DNA of 64,000 nucleotides from Macrococcoides canis (GCF_002119805.1 NZ_CP021059.1:868001-932000), one strand, 5' to 3'; positions 38,572 to 47,767 are shown, counted from the stretch's first letter. Notes: generated by a model from the sequence alone, not told the origin. Numbers and translations: made by a program.

Positions 38572-40464
38572 TTGGCTACACAAAAAAAGCGTGGTTTACT
38601 AATGGAGTATTTAACAACAGTAGACCATAAAAAAATTGCAATTCTTTATTTAATCATGGGTGGATTGTTCTTCGCCATGGGTGGTATCGAAGCGATGATC
38701 ATTCGTATTCAGCTTGCAGTTCCTGAAAATGATTTCGTCTCTGCGGGATTATTCAATGAAATGATTACGATGCATGGTACTACAATGATTTTCTTAGCAG
38801 CTATGCCGCTGTTATTTGCATATATGAATGCAACTGTACCTTTACAGATCGGGGCACGTGACGTTGCATTCCCATTCTTGAATGCATTAGGTTTCTGGTT
38901 ATTCTTCTTCGGTGGAATCTTCTTAAACTTATCATGGATTTTAGGTGGAGCACCTGATGCAGGGTGGACTTCTTATGCTTCACTTTCACTTGCATCAGAA
39001 GGTCACGGTATCGATTTCTATGCTTTAGGTTTACAAATTTCAGGTGCAGGTACTTTAATTGCAGGGATTAACTTCCTTGTAACAATCATCAACATGCGTG
39101 CACCAGGTATGACATTTATGCGTATGCCACTGATGACTTGGACAACTTTAGTTGCCTCAGCGCTAATCGTATTCGCATTCCCTCCACTGACTATCGGATT
39201 ATTCTTACTGATCTTCGATAGAATGTTTGGAACAGGATTCTTTGTAGTATCACAAGGTGGTAACACAATTATCTGGGAACATTTATTCTGGATCTTTGGT
39301 CACCCTGAAGTTTATATCTTAGTATTACCGGCATTCGGTATTTTCTCAGAAATCTTTGCAACATTCTCAAGAAAACGTTTATTCGGTTACTCTGCAATGG
39401 TATTTGCAACAGTACTTATCGGTTTCTTAGGATTCATGGTTTGGGCGCACCACATGTTCACAGTAGGTATGGGTCCAACAGCAAACGCAATTTTCGCAGT
39501 AGCGACAATGGCAATCGCTGTACCAACTGGTGTGAAGATCTTCAACTGGCTGCTTACAATCTGGGGCGGTAGTATTGAATTTACGACACCAATGTTATAC
39601 GCATTAGCATTCATCCCTTCATTCGTAATGGGTGGGGTTACAGGTGTAATGCAGGCATCTGCACCAGCTGACTATCAATACCATGATTCATACTTTATCG
39701 TAGCGCATTTCCACTACGTAATCGTCGGTGGGGTAGTATTCGCGTTACTTGCAGGCTTACATTTCTACTGGCCGTTAATGTTCGGTAAGATGTTAAGCGA
39801 GAAATTAGGTAAAGTTTCATTCGTATTATTCTTTATCGGTTTCCATTTAACGTTCTTCCTGCAACATTTCTTAGGTTTAATGGGTATGCCACGTCGTGTA
39901 TTCACATACTTACCAGGTCAAGGCTATGATACATTTAACTTAATTTCTACTATCGGTGCTTTAACGATGGCAGTAGCAGTAATCATTTTATTAACAAACG
40001 TTATCTTAACAACAGTGAAAGGTCCTAAAGTCGGACGTGACGCTTGGGGCGATGGCCGTACTTTAGAATGGTCATTACCTATTCCAGTACCATTCTACAA
40101 CTTTGCTCAAACTCCACTTGTACGTGGGTTAGATGCATTTGATCTTGAGAAGAAACAAGGTAATGGAGAAATTTTACCAGCTGAATCATTAGGTGATATT
40201 CATATGCCGAATAATTCAATCTTACCGTTCGTTCAGTCATTAGGATTATTTGTAGCAGCATTCGGTGCTTTATACTTAGCAGATGGACAAAAATGGGCAC
40301 TAGATGCCGTTAAAGATTTACCAGTTCAACCATGGGCTCCATTTGTATTAGCTTTAGGTTTAGCGATTACAGCAGGAGCAATGATTGCACGTTCTGTAAT
40401 TGATGATCACGGTTATCACATTACGAAAGAAGAGCTTATCGAGTACGAAAGAGGTGTTAAATAA
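38572..40464 (+). CDS. ctaD: Cytochrome caa3 oxidase subunit I
   Basis: This 630-residue haem-copper oxidase subunit I carries haem a, haem a3 and CuB. Core motifs: MHGTTMIFL (low-spin haem His), GHPEVYILVLPAFG (CuB His and cross-linked Tyr), HHMFTVG (CuB His pair) and HFHYVIVGG (haem a3 and haem a His). The YSxGHPEVY-type proton-channel residues are intact. The start is TTG, 8 nt after GGAGG. Translation of ctaE overlaps by TAATG. Confidence 0.96.
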   Translation: MATQKKRGLLMEYLTTVDHKKIAILYLIMGGLFFAMGGIEAMIIRIQLAVPENDFVSAGLFNEMITMHGTTMIFLAAMPLLFAYMNATVPLQIGARDVAFPFLNALGFWLFFFGGIFLNLSWILGGAPDAGWTSYASLSLASEGHGIDFYALGLQISGAGTLIAGINFLVTIINMRAPGMTFMRMPLMTWTTLVASALIVFAFPPLTIGLFLLIFDRMFGTGFFVVSQGGNTIIWEHLFWIFGHPEVYILVLPAFGIFSEIFATFSRKRLFGYSAMVFATVLIGFLGFMVWAHHMFTVGMGPTANAIFAVATMAIAVPTGVKIFNWLLTIWGGSIEFTTPMLYALAFIPSFVMGGVTGVMQASAPADYQYHDSYFIVAHFHYVIVGGVVFALLAGLHFYWPLMFGKMLSEKLGKVSFVLFFIGFHLTFFLQHFLGLMGMPRRVFTYLPGQGYDTFNLISTIGALTMAVAVIILLTNVILTTVKGPKVGRDAWGDGRTLEWSLPIPVPFYNFAQTPLVRGLDAFDLEKKQGNGEILPAESLGDIHMPNNSILPFVQSLGLFVAAFGALYLADGQKWALDAVKDLPVQPWAPFVLALGLAITAGAMIARSVIDDHGYHITKEELIEYERGVK

Positions 40465-41093
40465 TGGCACATCATGAAGAACAGATGACGGTAGAGAGAT
40501 GGCCAAGTCATCCTGAGACAGCTTCATTGGAAGGTAAGAATAAATTATTAGGATTCTGGATTTTCTTAGGTGGAGAAACAGCGCTTTTCGCATCACTGTT
40601 TGCAACTTATTTAGCACTTAAAGATCATGTTCCTAGTGAAGATCATCTATTAGCAAAAGATCTATTTCATTTACCGCTTGCATTTGTAATGACGATGTTA
40701 CTTTTAACGTCGTCACTTACAAGCGTGTATGCACTGTATCATATGAAAAACTATGATTTCAAAAAGATGATTACATGGTTAATTATCACAGTACTTCTCG
40801 GTTTAGGATTTTTAGGACTTGAAATTTATGAGTTCGTTGAATATGTTCATAAAGGTCATACTTTCCGTTCAAGTGCCTTTGGTTCAGCATTCTACTTCCT
40901 AGTAGGTACTCACGGATTCCACGTTATCGTTGGATTAACTTGGATTATCCTATTAATCGTGCGTAATATGAAACGTGGTTTAAGTGTATATAATGCAGCG
41001 AAGTTTAATACAGCAGCATTATACTGGCACTTTATCGACGTAGTCTGGGTATTCATCTTTACAGTAGTTTACTTGTTAGGGGTGTTAGGATAA
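40464..41093 (+). CDS. ctaE: Cytochrome caa3 oxidase subunit III
   Basis: This is a 209-residue membrane protein of the CyoC/CtaE family with five hydrophobic segments; FWIFLGGETALFASLFATYL and GTHGFHVIVG are diagnostic. It stabilises subunit I and the proton path. TAATG overlaps at both ends tie it to ctaD and ctaF. Confidence 0.93.
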   Translation: MAHHEEQMTVERWPSHPETASLEGKNKLLGFWIFLGGETALFASLFATYLALKDHVPSEDHLLAKDLFHLPLAFVMTMLLLTSSLTSVYALYHMKNYDFKKMITWLIITVLLGLGFLGLEIYEFVEYVHKGHTFRSSAFGSAFYFLVGTHGFHVIVGLTWIILLIVRNMKRGLSVYNAAKFNTAALYWHFIDVVWVFIFTVVYLLGVLG

Positions 41094-41440
41094 TGTCAAA
41101 CGAAATCAAACACACGAAATTTAATCAAGAACGCTATAACTATGAGAAACGTTCTAGAACAGAAGAAATGAGAATGCAGGTAACGACTTTTGCAATTATG
41201 ATCTTCTTGACATTCGTTGCATTTGCAATGGTTGCAGCAGGATTAAGCAAAGAATTCGTTATTCCAGCAGTTTTATTACTTGCACTAATTCAAGTCATCC
41301 TTCAATTCTATTACTTTATGCATATGAAGCATAAAGGGCATGGTACAGCTCAGTTATTTATGTTAACTGGATTGTTCATCGCTGGTAGTTTTATCGTGAT
41401 GGCACTTTACTTAACTTGGTTAGGTGACCCATTAAAATAA
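41093..41440 (+). CDS. ctaF: Cytochrome caa3 oxidase subunit IV
   Basis: This is a 115-residue protein with a basic N-terminal region and three hydrophobic helices (FAIMIFLTFVAFAMVAAG, VLLLALIQVILQFYYFMHM and LFMLTGLFIAGSFIVMALYL), typical of the CtaF/CyoD subunit IV. A terminator follows immediately. Confidence 0.9.
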   Translation: MSNEIKHTKFNQERYNYEKRSRTEEMRMQVTTFAIMIFLTFVAFAMVAAGLSKEFVIPAVLLLALIQVILQFYYFMHMKHKGHGTAQLFMLTGLFIAGSFIVMALYLTWLGDPLK

Positions 41441-41444
41441 TAAT

Positions 41445-41475
41445 AAACCCGGAGCAATCCGGGTTTTTATTTTTG
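41445..41475 (+). terminator. Terminator after ctaF
   Basis: AAACCCGGA pairs with TCCGGGTTT (9 bp, loop GCAA), then TTATTTTTG. ctaG then has its own TATAAT (41522-41527). Confidence 0.8.
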
Positions 41476-41562
41476 CCACAAATTAGTTGAAATATTGTGC
41501 TTTATTCTTCAAATTGTACGTTATAATAGAACTGAATGAAGTATAAATTTTGGAGTGATTTT

Positions 41563-42516
41563 ATGGGTAGTATTAGTTCTATCAGGATATTCGGATTTTT
41601 AGCGAACTGGAGTCCTTTCTTTTTAGTTGCCATTATTTTCACGACTGTCGTATTTTTCTTGATAACTGGAAGATGGCGTCATGAGATTCCTGGTAATCGT
41701 CCATTAAAACGTTCAGAAGCAATTACATTTGTTATATGTATGATTTTGCTGTATGCAATGAAAGGTGCACCAGTCGATCTACTAAGTCATATTATCTTTA
41801 GCTTCCATATGTTACAGATGGCTGTCCTTTATTTACTTATCGTGCCGCTTTTGTTCTTTGCAATACCGGAGTACTTAATTGATTATTGTATTAAACAGCC
41901 GTTTATTGAAACTGTCTTTAATTTCTTGACGCGTCCGATTATTGCACTGATCACGTTTAATGGTTTGTTCTCAATCTATCATATCCCGACGATACTAGAT
42001 GGATTAAAGCAGAATGCGACACTGCATTCATTATTTACAATTCTTTTATTTATTACCGCATTCTTTATGTGGTATCCAATATTTAATAGAACAGGTCTAA
42101 AACGCAAGCAGCTATCAGGTCTTGTAAAGATCGGCTATATCTTCGCGATCGGTGTATTATTGACACCAGCGTGCGGACTGATAATATTTGCCAGTCATGC
42201 AATGTATAAGACCTATACAGATCCAGCAGCATGGATGAGTGCGATGAGCCTTTGTGTACCTACAGGGACACTGCAGGACATCGTACAAAGTTCAAACATT
42301 AGCGGACCACAATATTTCACTAATATGACACCGAAAGATGATCAGCAGACTGGTGGCGTTATTATGAAGGTGTTACAGGAGATTTTCTTTGGCTTTATGC
42401 TGTTCCATGTTTTCTTCAGATGGTCAAGAGAAGAAAGAATGAGTCCTGAAGAAATAACACAGAGAAGTCTTGATGAAAAGTTACAGCAGGATGCTTATTT
42501 TAATCAATACAGATAG
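41563..42516 (+). CDS. ctaG: Caa3 oxidase assembly factor CtaG
   Basis: This is a 317-residue polytopic membrane protein of the Caa3_CtaG family, seven or so hydrophobic segments, required in Bacillus for functional caa3, probably in CuB insertion. HIIFSFHMLQM and the FASHAMYKTYTD region with conserved His are seen. ATG 41563 is 7 nt after GGAG; the frame extends nine codons upstream without a ribosome site. It has an independent -10 and is separated by a terminator from ctaF. Confidence 0.9.
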   Translation: MGSISSIRIFGFLANWSPFFLVAIIFTTVVFFLITGRWRHEIPGNRPLKRSEAITFVICMILLYAMKGAPVDLLSHIIFSFHMLQMAVLYLLIVPLLFFAIPEYLIDYCIKQPFIETVFNFLTRPIIALITFNGLFSIYHIPTILDGLKQNATLHSLFTILLFITAFFMWYPIFNRTGLKRKQLSGLVKIGYIFAIGVLLTPACGLIIFASHAMYKTYTDPAAWMSAMSLCVPTGTLQDIVQSSNISGPQYFTNMTPKDDQQTGGVIMKVLQEIFFGFMLFHVFFRWSREERMSPEEITQRSLDEKLQQDAYFNQYR

Positions 42517-42525
42517 GAGAACACT

Positions 42526-42987
42526 ATGAATTTACCAATCTTACCTACAATCAGTACGACATTTATCGTTATCAGCGCCATACTCGTAGCCATCGGATGG
42601 TTCAAGATCGCACGACGTGATATTGAAGGACATAAGAAGACGATGCTACTCGCAGGTGCAGCAGCGCTGACGTTCTTTATCATCTATGCCACAAGAACTG
42701 TCTTCATCGGCAATACGGCATTTGGGGGACCGGACAGTATTAAAAAGTACTATACGATCTTCCTGATCTTCCACATTACACTGGCAACGACAGGTGGCGT
42801 ACTTGGATTAATCAATATCATTACAGGTCTTAAAAATAATTTAAAGATTCACCGTAGATTAGGACCGATTGCCTCAATCATCTGGTTCTTCACAGCAATT
42901 ACTGGTGTCGCTGTTTATTTACTGCTGTATGTATTTTATAAAGGCGGAGAAACAACTTCAGTAATTAAAGCGATTATCGGGGGTTAA
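42526..42987 (+). CDS. ctaM: DUF420 membrane protein CtaM/YozB
   Basis: This is a 153-residue protein with four hydrophobic segments and the DUF420 signature (HKKTMLLAGAAALTFFIIYATR, FHITLATTGG, HRRLGPIASIIWFFTAITGV). In S. aureus CtaM is required for aa3-type menaquinol oxidase function, and in B. subtilis YozB is the counterpart. Nine nt after ctaG, same unit; a role in haem-copper oxidase maturation follows. Confidence 0.9.
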   Translation: MNLPILPTISTTFIVISAILVAIGWFKIARRDIEGHKKTMLLAGAAALTFFIIYATRTVFIGNTAFGGPDSIKKYYTIFLIFHITLATTGGVLGLINIITGLKNNLKIHRRLGPIASIIWFFTAITGVAVYLLLYVFYKGGETTSVIKAIIGG

Positions 42988-42995
42988 ACAGAAGA

Positions 42996-43027
42996 AGCTA
43001 GAGACTTATAGTCTCTAGCTCTTTTTT
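42996..43027 (+). terminator. Terminator with CTAGAGAC core after ctaM
   Basis: AGCTAGAGACT pairs with AGTCTCTAGCT (11 bp, loop TAT), followed by CTTTTTTATG. Nearly the same hairpin as 20612-20646. Confidence 0.85.
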
Positions 43028-43031
43028 ATGT

Positions 43032-44081
43032 TTATACTTTAAAGTTTAGATTAAATGCACCTGACTCTAATATGATGAGTATGATGATTAACACGATCGG
43101 TCCGATAAAGAAACCGATAAAGCCCATAAGCTTTAAGCCGATAAACATCGCAATAAGCGTAGGGAGTGGACTGAGTCCAACCCCTTTGCCCATCACTTTC
43201 GGTTCCAGCACCTTTCTTTGAACGAGCAGGAAGATCGATAATAGAACGAGTTTGACAGCAAGTGACGGATCTCCAGTAATGTATGCATAGAGCGCCCATG
43301 GAATGGTCACACCTGTAGCACCGAGTATCGGCAGTAAATCGACTAAGCAGATGATGAAGCTTAATACGAGTGCATTTTTCGGTGTGATAAACAGCAGACC
43401 GATAAAGGTGAAGAACCAGGTAATTCCGGATAATATAAATGCTGCGCGCAGCATACCAAATACAGATGAGGATACTCTTTTCCATATATACATCGCTTTT
43501 TCATATGTTTTATCGTACGTATGTTTTCTGACAAAGGCATGCATATTCGGTATTTCCAGCATAAATAAAAACAAGGCGACTAAAAACACAAGTCCAGAAA
43601 TAAAGGTCTCTGGTAAGCTCGCAACTAAGTTAGTGATACGTTCAGCGTTAAAATAGTTTAATATGGAATCTCGAAGATTAAATAGAAATTTCTGAGTTTC
43701 ATCGAACAAAGCATTGGAAACACTTTCTGGAATCATTTTAGCGAGGCGTGCCTCAAATTTTGTCCATGCATCTAATATATTGTTCATCTTGTCTGGCAGA
43801 TCTTTTGAAAACTGAATAATATGCTGGATAAGCTTCGTTAAGAATAAATACGTAAATAGCAGGATAAACGATAATATCGAAGTATAGACGATCGTTACGC
43901 TCCATTTACGGCTCTTTACCTTTTCTTCCAGCAGCTTTACAAAAGGTTCTATCATCAGTGCAAAAATAAGTGCGACGATAAGCGGTATGGATATCGGAAC
44001 GATAAAGTAGAAGAAGAGCAGTACGATGACTGCAACCGCTAAAAATGTGATATTTCTTTTTGTCATTAGTCGTTTGAACAT
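43032..44081 (-). CDS. AI-2E/YtvI-family membrane transporter
   Basis: This is a 349-residue membrane protein with about eight hydrophobic segments and the family arrangement of paired helices at both ends; a soluble middle region follows the third helix. The signature DLLPILGATGVTIPWALYAY and the GLSPLPTLIAMFIG region place it in the AI-2E (UPF0118) family, YtvI branch. Members include ion antiporters and putative autoinducer exporters; the substrate is unknown. AGGTG lies before the ATG. Confidence 0.85.
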   Translation of the reverse strand: MFKRLMTKRNITFLAVAVIVLLFFYFIVPISIPLIVALIFALMIEPFVKLLEEKVKSRKWSVTIVYTSILSFILLFTYLFLTKLIQHIIQFSKDLPDKMNNILDAWTKFEARLAKMIPESVSNALFDETQKFLFNLRDSILNYFNAERITNLVASLPETFISGLVFLVALFLFMLEIPNMHAFVRKHTYDKTYEKAMYIWKRVSSSVFGMLRAAFILSGITWFFTFIGLLFITPKNALVLSFIICLVDLLPILGATGVTIPWALYAYITGDPSLAVKLVLLSIFLLVQRKVLEPKVMGKGVGLSPLPTLIAMFIGLKLMGFIGFFIGPIVLIIILIILESGAFNLNFKV

Positions 44082-44107
44082 TGCATCACCTCATGTATAA
44101 TAAACAA

Positions 44108-44141
44108 CCGAATGAAACATATAAAATTATGCATCACTCGG
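44108..44141 (-). terminator. Possible terminator between yugN-like and ytvI-like genes
   Basis: On the minus strand CCGAGTGA pairs with TCATTCGG (8 bp, one G-T) across an 18-nt loop, followed by TTGTTTATT. The long loop makes it moderate. Confidence 0.45.
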
Positions 44142-44153
44142 CTATACTTAATA

Positions 44154-44513
44154 TTATTTTTGAATTGCTACGATATCATTAAATACTTTATTGATTGTTC
44201 GTTTGCAATGTTCCACAAGCTTGTCTGAGAAGTACTCATCTTCTCCGTATTCAACACCTGTCGGATAGTAATGTTTACCTAAATAAGGATCCATCATCTG
44301 AAGTTTGGCATCACGTGCACCAACATCCCCTTCAACTGCGTAACCAGGAATACGTAGGTAGTAGATACCTTCATCAAGTTCATATTTTAAGTCGTAGGTT
44401 ACACGTTCGTAATCCCAATGCCCGCCAAGAACAAAGCCATGCTTATTCATTACGTGCTGGATTAATGATTGATCAGCAACGATTGATTCAATGCCTGAAT
44501 TTGCGAATACCAT
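44154..44513 (-). CDS. YugN-like protein
   Basis: This is a 119-residue soluble protein of the YugN family (VLGGHWDYERVTYDLKYELDEG, YYLRIPGYAVEGD). Function unknown; conserved in bacilli and staphylococci in this neighbourhood. GGGAGG lies 8 nt before the ATG. Divergent from the CAP gene. Confidence 0.82.
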   Translation of the reverse strand: MVFANSGIESIVADQSLIQHVMNKHGFVLGGHWDYERVTYDLKYELDEGIYYLRIPGYAVEGDVGARDAKLQMMDPYLGKHYYPTGVEYGEDEYFSDKLVEHCKRTINKVFNDIVAIQK

Positions 44514-44653
44514 ATTATAGTTCCTCCCTAAGTCATTCTACTTTTAATTTTATGATAAAATCATACTTTCTGCAATCGAATATTCATTTGATTTTAAATA
44601 ATGTTAAAATAGTTATAGAATAAAGGAAGATTGTAAGAAATTGAGGTGAATTT

Positions 44654-45724
44654 TTGAAAAGTATATTGATAAAATTATTATTTATATTACTTGGTTCGAT
44701 ATTTATTTTTTATCTGTTCTATTCTCCGTCGATCAAGTTTGATATATTAGAAAATCCAGCGAAGGATAAGGTTTCACATAAGCAAATTGAAAAAAGAATA
44801 GATCCCTCGGTGAAGCAACCCGCTTTAACGGAAGGTATTGGACAGTATATCGGTAAATCTATTGATGTGATGACGCGTAAATTTGGCTATCCGAAGCGTA
44901 TCTATAGTTCGAACTTCAGTTACAGAAACTTTGTATATAAATTGAAGGATGCATATTATATTGTAGGTGTGAACGATAATCGTATCAAGATGATCTATGC
45001 GACAGGTAAAGAAGCAGATGTCGCCCCGTATAAAATATTAAGTCCTTCCGGCAAAATGTTCAACGGCAGCAATATCGTATCAGAGCCTATTATTTCTACA
45101 GAGGACGGAGATTATCAGTTTCAGTTATCTGAGGCGGATATAAAGACACAGGCACTTGTGGAATATGATGGTCTGTTTATGCAGGTCTTTATCGATAGGT
45201 TTACGGGTAAAGTGATGGCTGTGAGATATCTATCTCCAGATACTTTAGTAGAAATGCAGCCTTATGCAATGAGCTATAACGGAAAGACGATAGAGAAGAA
45301 GCTGAACGATGAAGTGCATCGTATTGAAGAAATTGCGATTAACAGTAATGAAGTGCTGACAATGTTTGAACTGACGAACACGATGCGCCAACTGAATAAG
45401 CTTGAACCTCTAGATACGAATGAAATCATCAATCATACTGCACAGTTTCATGTTACTAAGCTTAGCAGCGAACATCAGCAGGTCACATCAGTAGAAGATG
45501 AAATCGGTTCTAAACTCAGTGCTGAAGGAATCGATTATCAGCATCTTTCTCAAAATATCGCTTATAACTTTGAAGATGTTCCTGGTGTTATCAATAGCTG
45601 GATGAATTCAGTAGAACATCGTAATAATCTATTGAATAAAAATATTAATGCGATGGGTGGAGGCATTTCAGGAAGCTATAATTCACTCATATTTTTAGAA
45701 GATTTATCATTGAAAGAAGATTAG
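44654..45724 (+). CDS. Membrane-anchored CAP-domain protein (YlbC-like)
   Basis: This is a 356-residue protein with an N-terminal membrane anchor (residues 5-23), a middle CAP-associated domain (residues 60-200: GIGQYIGKSIDVMTRKFGYP) and a C-terminal CAP/SCP domain (LTNTMRQLNKLEPL, HTAQFHVTKL, SQNIAYN, WMNSVEHRNNLLN). CAP proteins act outside the cell; the role is unknown. The start is TTG with GAGGTG 5 nt upstream. ylbF follows 11 nt later. Confidence 0.85.
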   Translation: MKSILIKLLFILLGSIFIFYLFYSPSIKFDILENPAKDKVSHKQIEKRIDPSVKQPALTEGIGQYIGKSIDVMTRKFGYPKRIYSSNFSYRNFVYKLKDAYYIVGVNDNRIKMIYATGKEADVAPYKILSPSGKMFNGSNIVSEPIISTEDGDYQFQLSEADIKTQALVEYDGLFMQVFIDRFTGKVMAVRYLSPDTLVEMQPYAMSYNGKTIEKKLNDEVHRIEEIAINSNEVLTMFELTNTMRQLNKLEPLDTNEIINHTAQFHVTKLSSEHQQVTSVEDEIGSKLSAEGIDYQHLSQNIAYNFEDVPGVINSWMNSVEHRNNLLNKNINAMGGGISGSYNSLIFLEDLSLKED

Positions 45725-45735
45725 GAAGTGAAGTC

Positions 45736-46158
45736 TTGTTATATACAGAAGAAATATTTGAATGTATCGAAAGTGCTGAGCACATCAATACGATGTTAAA
45801 GCACAGTAACGCCTATCATGAATACCGTGACAGCTATATAGAAATTGCACAAAATGAAGATGTGCAGCAGCTGAAACGTGATTTTCTGAAAATAAAGATG
45901 CAATATGAGGAAGTTCAGCGATTTGGCAGGTATCATCCAGACTATACGAAGATTATGATGGAGACAAGAAAGCGTAAGAAAGCGTATGATATGCATCCCG
46001 ATGTCATCTTGTTCAAACAGAAGGAAACACATTTGCAGCAGTTGTTAGATGAGATTATCACCATTGTTGCACATGCGATTTCAAATGAAGTAAAGGTTGA
46101 AAGAGGAAATCCGTTTTTCGTAGATCATATTTGCAGTTCAGGTTGTGGCTGTAGTTAG
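45736..46158 (+). CDS. ylbF: YlbF/RicF, Y-complex subunit
   Basis: This is a 140-residue helical protein of the YlbF/YmcA family with the C-terminal cysteine cluster CSSGCGCS. In B. subtilis RicA, RicF and RicT form an iron-sulfur complex that guides RNase Y-dependent mRNA processing. The start is TTG, about 6 nt after AGGAAG. The short gap to ylbC and to the next methyltransferase suggests a three-gene unit. Confidence 0.85.
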   Translation: MLYTEEIFECIESAEHINTMLKHSNAYHEYRDSYIEIAQNEDVQQLKRDFLKIKMQYEEVQRFGRYHPDYTKIMMETRKRKKAYDMHPDVILFKQKETHLQQLLDEIITIVAHAISNEVKVERGNPFFVDHICSSGCGCS

Positions 46159-46166
46159 GAGGGCAT

Positions 46167-46730
46167 ATGAAAGAGGATAAGTTGATTCAAAAATGGATAA
46201 GAAAGAACGCATTTTTGAATCGGCCAGATGAAATGCTTTATCGAAGTCGGAGTACAGATTTGCTCTACACACAGTGGATGAGTGCCTATGTACTTAAATA
46301 TATACATTTTAACTATCATGACAAAGTGCTGTGTATCGGCTGTCATGGTGGAAGATGGGTAAGTGATATTGACAGAACAGTGAATATTAAAGGCTATATA
46401 CTGGATCAGTCCGTGCGTCAGCTGCAGCATGCGATGCATCTTTATCCACATTTCAACTATGATATTTCAGATTATCATCTTCCCTTTAAAGACCGCAAGT
46501 TTCATAAGGTGATCATCAATCAGCCTTTTGACAGCTTCTATGAACAGGAGGCGCTCATTTGTGAACTGCAGCGTGTTATGAAGAAGAAAGGGCGCATTAT
46601 CTTATTTCAGCGTAAAGGTATTTTGCATACAAAGTTAAAGCTTGAGACATTGTTACACGATACCGTACTTACAGTGTCGCAGGAGACTGCATATAAAAAT
46701 ATGCTGATCTATGAGCTTAAACGGAAATAA
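46167..46730 (+). CDS. Putative class I SAM-dependent methyltransferase
   Basis: This is a 187-residue protein with a Rossmann-like methyltransferase layout: motif I VLCIGCHGGRWVSDI (Cys and His in place of the usual DxGxG), a strand-acidic position GYILDQS, a QLQHAMHLYPHF helix, then HKVIINQPFD and the post-I ELQRVMKKKGRIILFQRKG. The target is unknown. GGAGGG precedes the ATG. I do not recall an equivalent between ylbF and ylbG in S. aureus. Confidence 0.65.
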   Translation: MKEDKLIQKWIRKNAFLNRPDEMLYRSRSTDLLYTQWMSAYVLKYIHFNYHDKVLCIGCHGGRWVSDIDRTVNIKGYILDQSVRQLQHAMHLYPHFNYDISDYHLPFKDRKFHKVIINQPFDSFYEQEALICELQRVMKKKGRIILFQRKGILHTKLKLETLLHDTVLTVSQETAYKNMLIYELKRK

Positions 46731-46769
46731 ATAAGAAACATCGTGCCTCTGCACGATGTTTCTTATTAT
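46730..46769. terminator. Bidirectional terminator between the methyltransferase and GDPD genes
   Basis: Perfect 17-bp arms AATAAGAAACATCGTGC / GCACGATGTTTCTTATT with loop CTCT; A-rich before, T-rich after. Confidence 0.85.
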
Positions 46770-46773
46770 AATA

Positions 46774-47685
46774 TTAGTTGCTTATATTTCGTTTAAGTCG
46801 CATCGCAATATCTGGTCGGTCAGTGACAATCGTATGGGCACCAGCGTTAAGCAGCTGCTTCATCTGATCGATACTATTGATCACCCAGTAACCGGGCACG
46901 ACATTTTGAGATTGCAGAAATTGTATAAACTGTGGGTGTGCTAATGAAATACCATAGAACTGCGTAGGAATCTGAAACGTATCCGCCTGTATATGTGCCA
47001 TATTTTTATAATTGGTACGATAGAAGAGGAATGTACGTGCGACTTCCTTTTCGCCGGCTCCATATGCAATCTCTTTATCGCTTCTGTTTCGGAAGCGTCT
47101 GATCTGTTCATCATGGAAGCTTGTGATTAATACTTGATCGAAAGCTTGAGCGTCGTCAATGACAGCGTATAGCGCATCGATGACACGCGCTCCGGCAGCT
47201 GTATTCGGCGCATCTTTAATATCGATGTTAATACGAATAGCTGGAAATGCGCGGATCAGTTCTGATAACGTAACGATCTTTGCATCTGGATGCGCTCGAA
47301 ATGGATGATTACCGTTGATATCTGTAAACCTGTATCCAAAGTCAAGCGACTGAAGCTCCGCTAACGTATGATCATACACAAGGCCTGACCCGTTACTGAC
47401 ACGGTCTATTATTGCATCATGCAGTACAACGACCTCATTGTCTCGCGTTAGACGAATATCAATCTCAAAACCATCTACATCAAGTGTCTGAGCATGCTTA
47501 AATGCGAGCATCGTATGTTCAGGACGAAGTGCCAGTCCGCCACGATGTGCGAATATATATGGCGCACGTCCTTTAAAGTATGGTTTAACATTTTTAGCGG
47601 CTGGCGTTTTTCTTCTGCTGATAAGTGCCGTGCTGATGGTGTAGAAAGCACCACCCATGGCAAGTAGTTTAATATATTTATTCAA
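46774..47685 (-). CDS. Glycerophosphodiester phosphodiesterase (GlpQ-like)
   Basis: This is a 303-residue TIM-barrel GDPD enzyme that releases glycerol 3-phosphate from phosphodiesters. Metal and catalytic motifs: HRGG...PEHT, GFEIDIRLT and VVLHD. A short N-terminal hydrophobic segment may anchor it outside. The TTG at 47685 is 8 nt after GGAGG; the frame is open 38 codons further upstream with no ribosome site. A single-gene unit. Confidence 0.85.
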   Translation of the reverse strand: MNKYIKLLAMGGAFYTISTALISRRKTPAAKNVKPYFKGRAPYIFAHRGGLALRPEHTMLAFKHAQTLDVDGFEIDIRLTRDNEVVVLHDAIIDRVSNGSGLVYDHTLAELQSLDFGYRFTDINGNHPFRAHPDAKIVTLSELIRAFPAIRINIDIKDAPNTAAGARVIDALYAVIDDAQAFDQVLITSFHDEQIRRFRNRSDKEIAYGAGEKEVARTFLFYRTNYKNMAHIQADTFQIPTQFYGISLAHPQFIQFLQSQNVVPGYWVINSIDQMKQLLNAGAHTIVTDRPDIAMRLKRNISN

Positions 47686-47767
47686 TTGTTTGACCTCCGA
47701 ATAATTTTGATAATTTAATTTTAGCAGAACACATGATACTATTAAAGAAATGAAAGAGAGGAATATG

